Shown here: positions 4,932-5,098 of the stretch, piece by piece | How the letters are laid out: every line of letters begins with the position of its first letter | Position numbering within the stretch: position 1 is the stretch's first letter | From: an uncultured Lachnospiraceae bacterium | GTDB taxonomy: Bacteria > Bacillota > Clostridia > Lachnospirales > Lachnospiraceae | DNA length: 5,098 nucleotides | Assembly: GCA_934376945.1 (NCBI GenBank) | Contig: CAKRPI010000130.1 | Span: 1 to 5,098 of the forward strand | Direction: 5' to 3' | Translations under genes and position numbers: made by a program | The notes under the pieces: generated by a model | What the model was told of the DNA's origin: nothing | The model's database searches: none | What the model saw: the letters and a program-made list of their open reading frames with translations, nothing else

Positions 4932-5098
4932 AATAGTGATATACTTCATCATATTTCCCCTCATAATCTGAGTTTTTCGAATCTGAAAATGTAGGATCTA
5001 CAAGATTCCACTTTTCTTTTTTAAAGTAGATTTTGGGATTGATCCATCCCGTATCCTTTAAATAAATTTCAACCCAGGCATGATATTCAATATCCGTC
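4930..5098 (-). CDS. Transglutaminase-like protein, C-terminal fragment
   Basis: Only the last 55 codons are in the window; the gene continues past the right edge. The visible part reads HAWVEIYLKDTGW, then IYFKKEKWNLVDPTFSDS, and ends KYDEVYHY. HAWVE...W...DPT is the C-terminal half of the bacterial transglutaminase-like core, with the His (residue 6 of the fragment) and Asp (residue 34) of the Cys-His-Asp triad present; the Cys should lie upstream. The layout with an inserted IYF segment before W..VDPT and a tyrosine-rich end matches, from memory, secreted or membrane-anchored transglutaminase-like proteins of Firmicutes. Members act as cysteine proteases, peptidases or protein cross-linkers, and the substrate cannot be read here. 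It is immediately upstream of pilC and translationally coupled to it, so it probably belongs to the same operon and may act on the filament or the cell wall through which it passes. Confidence 0.85.
   Translation of the reverse strand, partial: TDIEYHAWVEIYLKDTGWINPKIYFKKEKWNLVDPTFSDSKNSDYEGKYDEVYHY

Noticed and set aside
4731..4994. Plus-strand open frame of 87 codons
   Set aside because: It runs across the start of pilC, its ribosome site and the end of the transglutaminase-like gene on the opposite strand, all of which are much better supported.

Overview
The window looks like a piece of chromosome from a low-GC Gram-positive (Firmicutes) bacterium. The DNA is visibly AT-rich, ribosome binding sites are AGGAGG-like, genes are tightly packed, and the proteins resemble those of gut Clostridia and Erysipelotrichia. 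The genus cannot be fixed by reading alone. Every gene I can support is on the minus strand, so transcription runs from high to low coordinates. I see no RNA gene, insertion sequence, CRISPR array or attachment site.

Positions 1516-5098 (downstream part of a larger operon): in transcription order there is the C-terminus of a transglutaminase-like protein (cut by the window edge), a PilC/GspF-type inner-membrane platform protein, four small single-pass membrane proteins that look like divergent pilins or pseudopilins (97, 146, 106 and 98 aa), and a PilT-type hexameric ATPase. Junctions are +11, +4, -4, -4, about -1 and 0 bases, so the genes are almost certainly co-transcribed and translationally coupled. 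Together they look like a compact type IV filament machine of the type IV pilus / type II secretion / Com family. The ATPase would power it, PilC would be the rotor or platform, and the four small proteins would be the filament or its tip. An almost perfect Rho-independent terminator overlaps the pilT stop codon and closes the operon.

Positions 1-1488 (a separate unit): a probable promoter between the terminator and the next gene drives a MATE-family multidrug/Na+ antiporter. This gene overlaps by 4 bases the start of an SGNH/GDSL hydrolase gene, of which only about 29 residues lie in the window.

The most interesting part is the pilus-like cassette. None of the four pilin-like proteins carries the full canonical prepilin signature (Gly before the cut, Glu at +5). 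The only ATPase visible has retraction-type (PilT) signatures. A transglutaminase-like enzyme gene is coupled directly to pilC. An assembly ATPase, major pilin and prepilin peptidase are not in the window and may lie just beyond its right edge.
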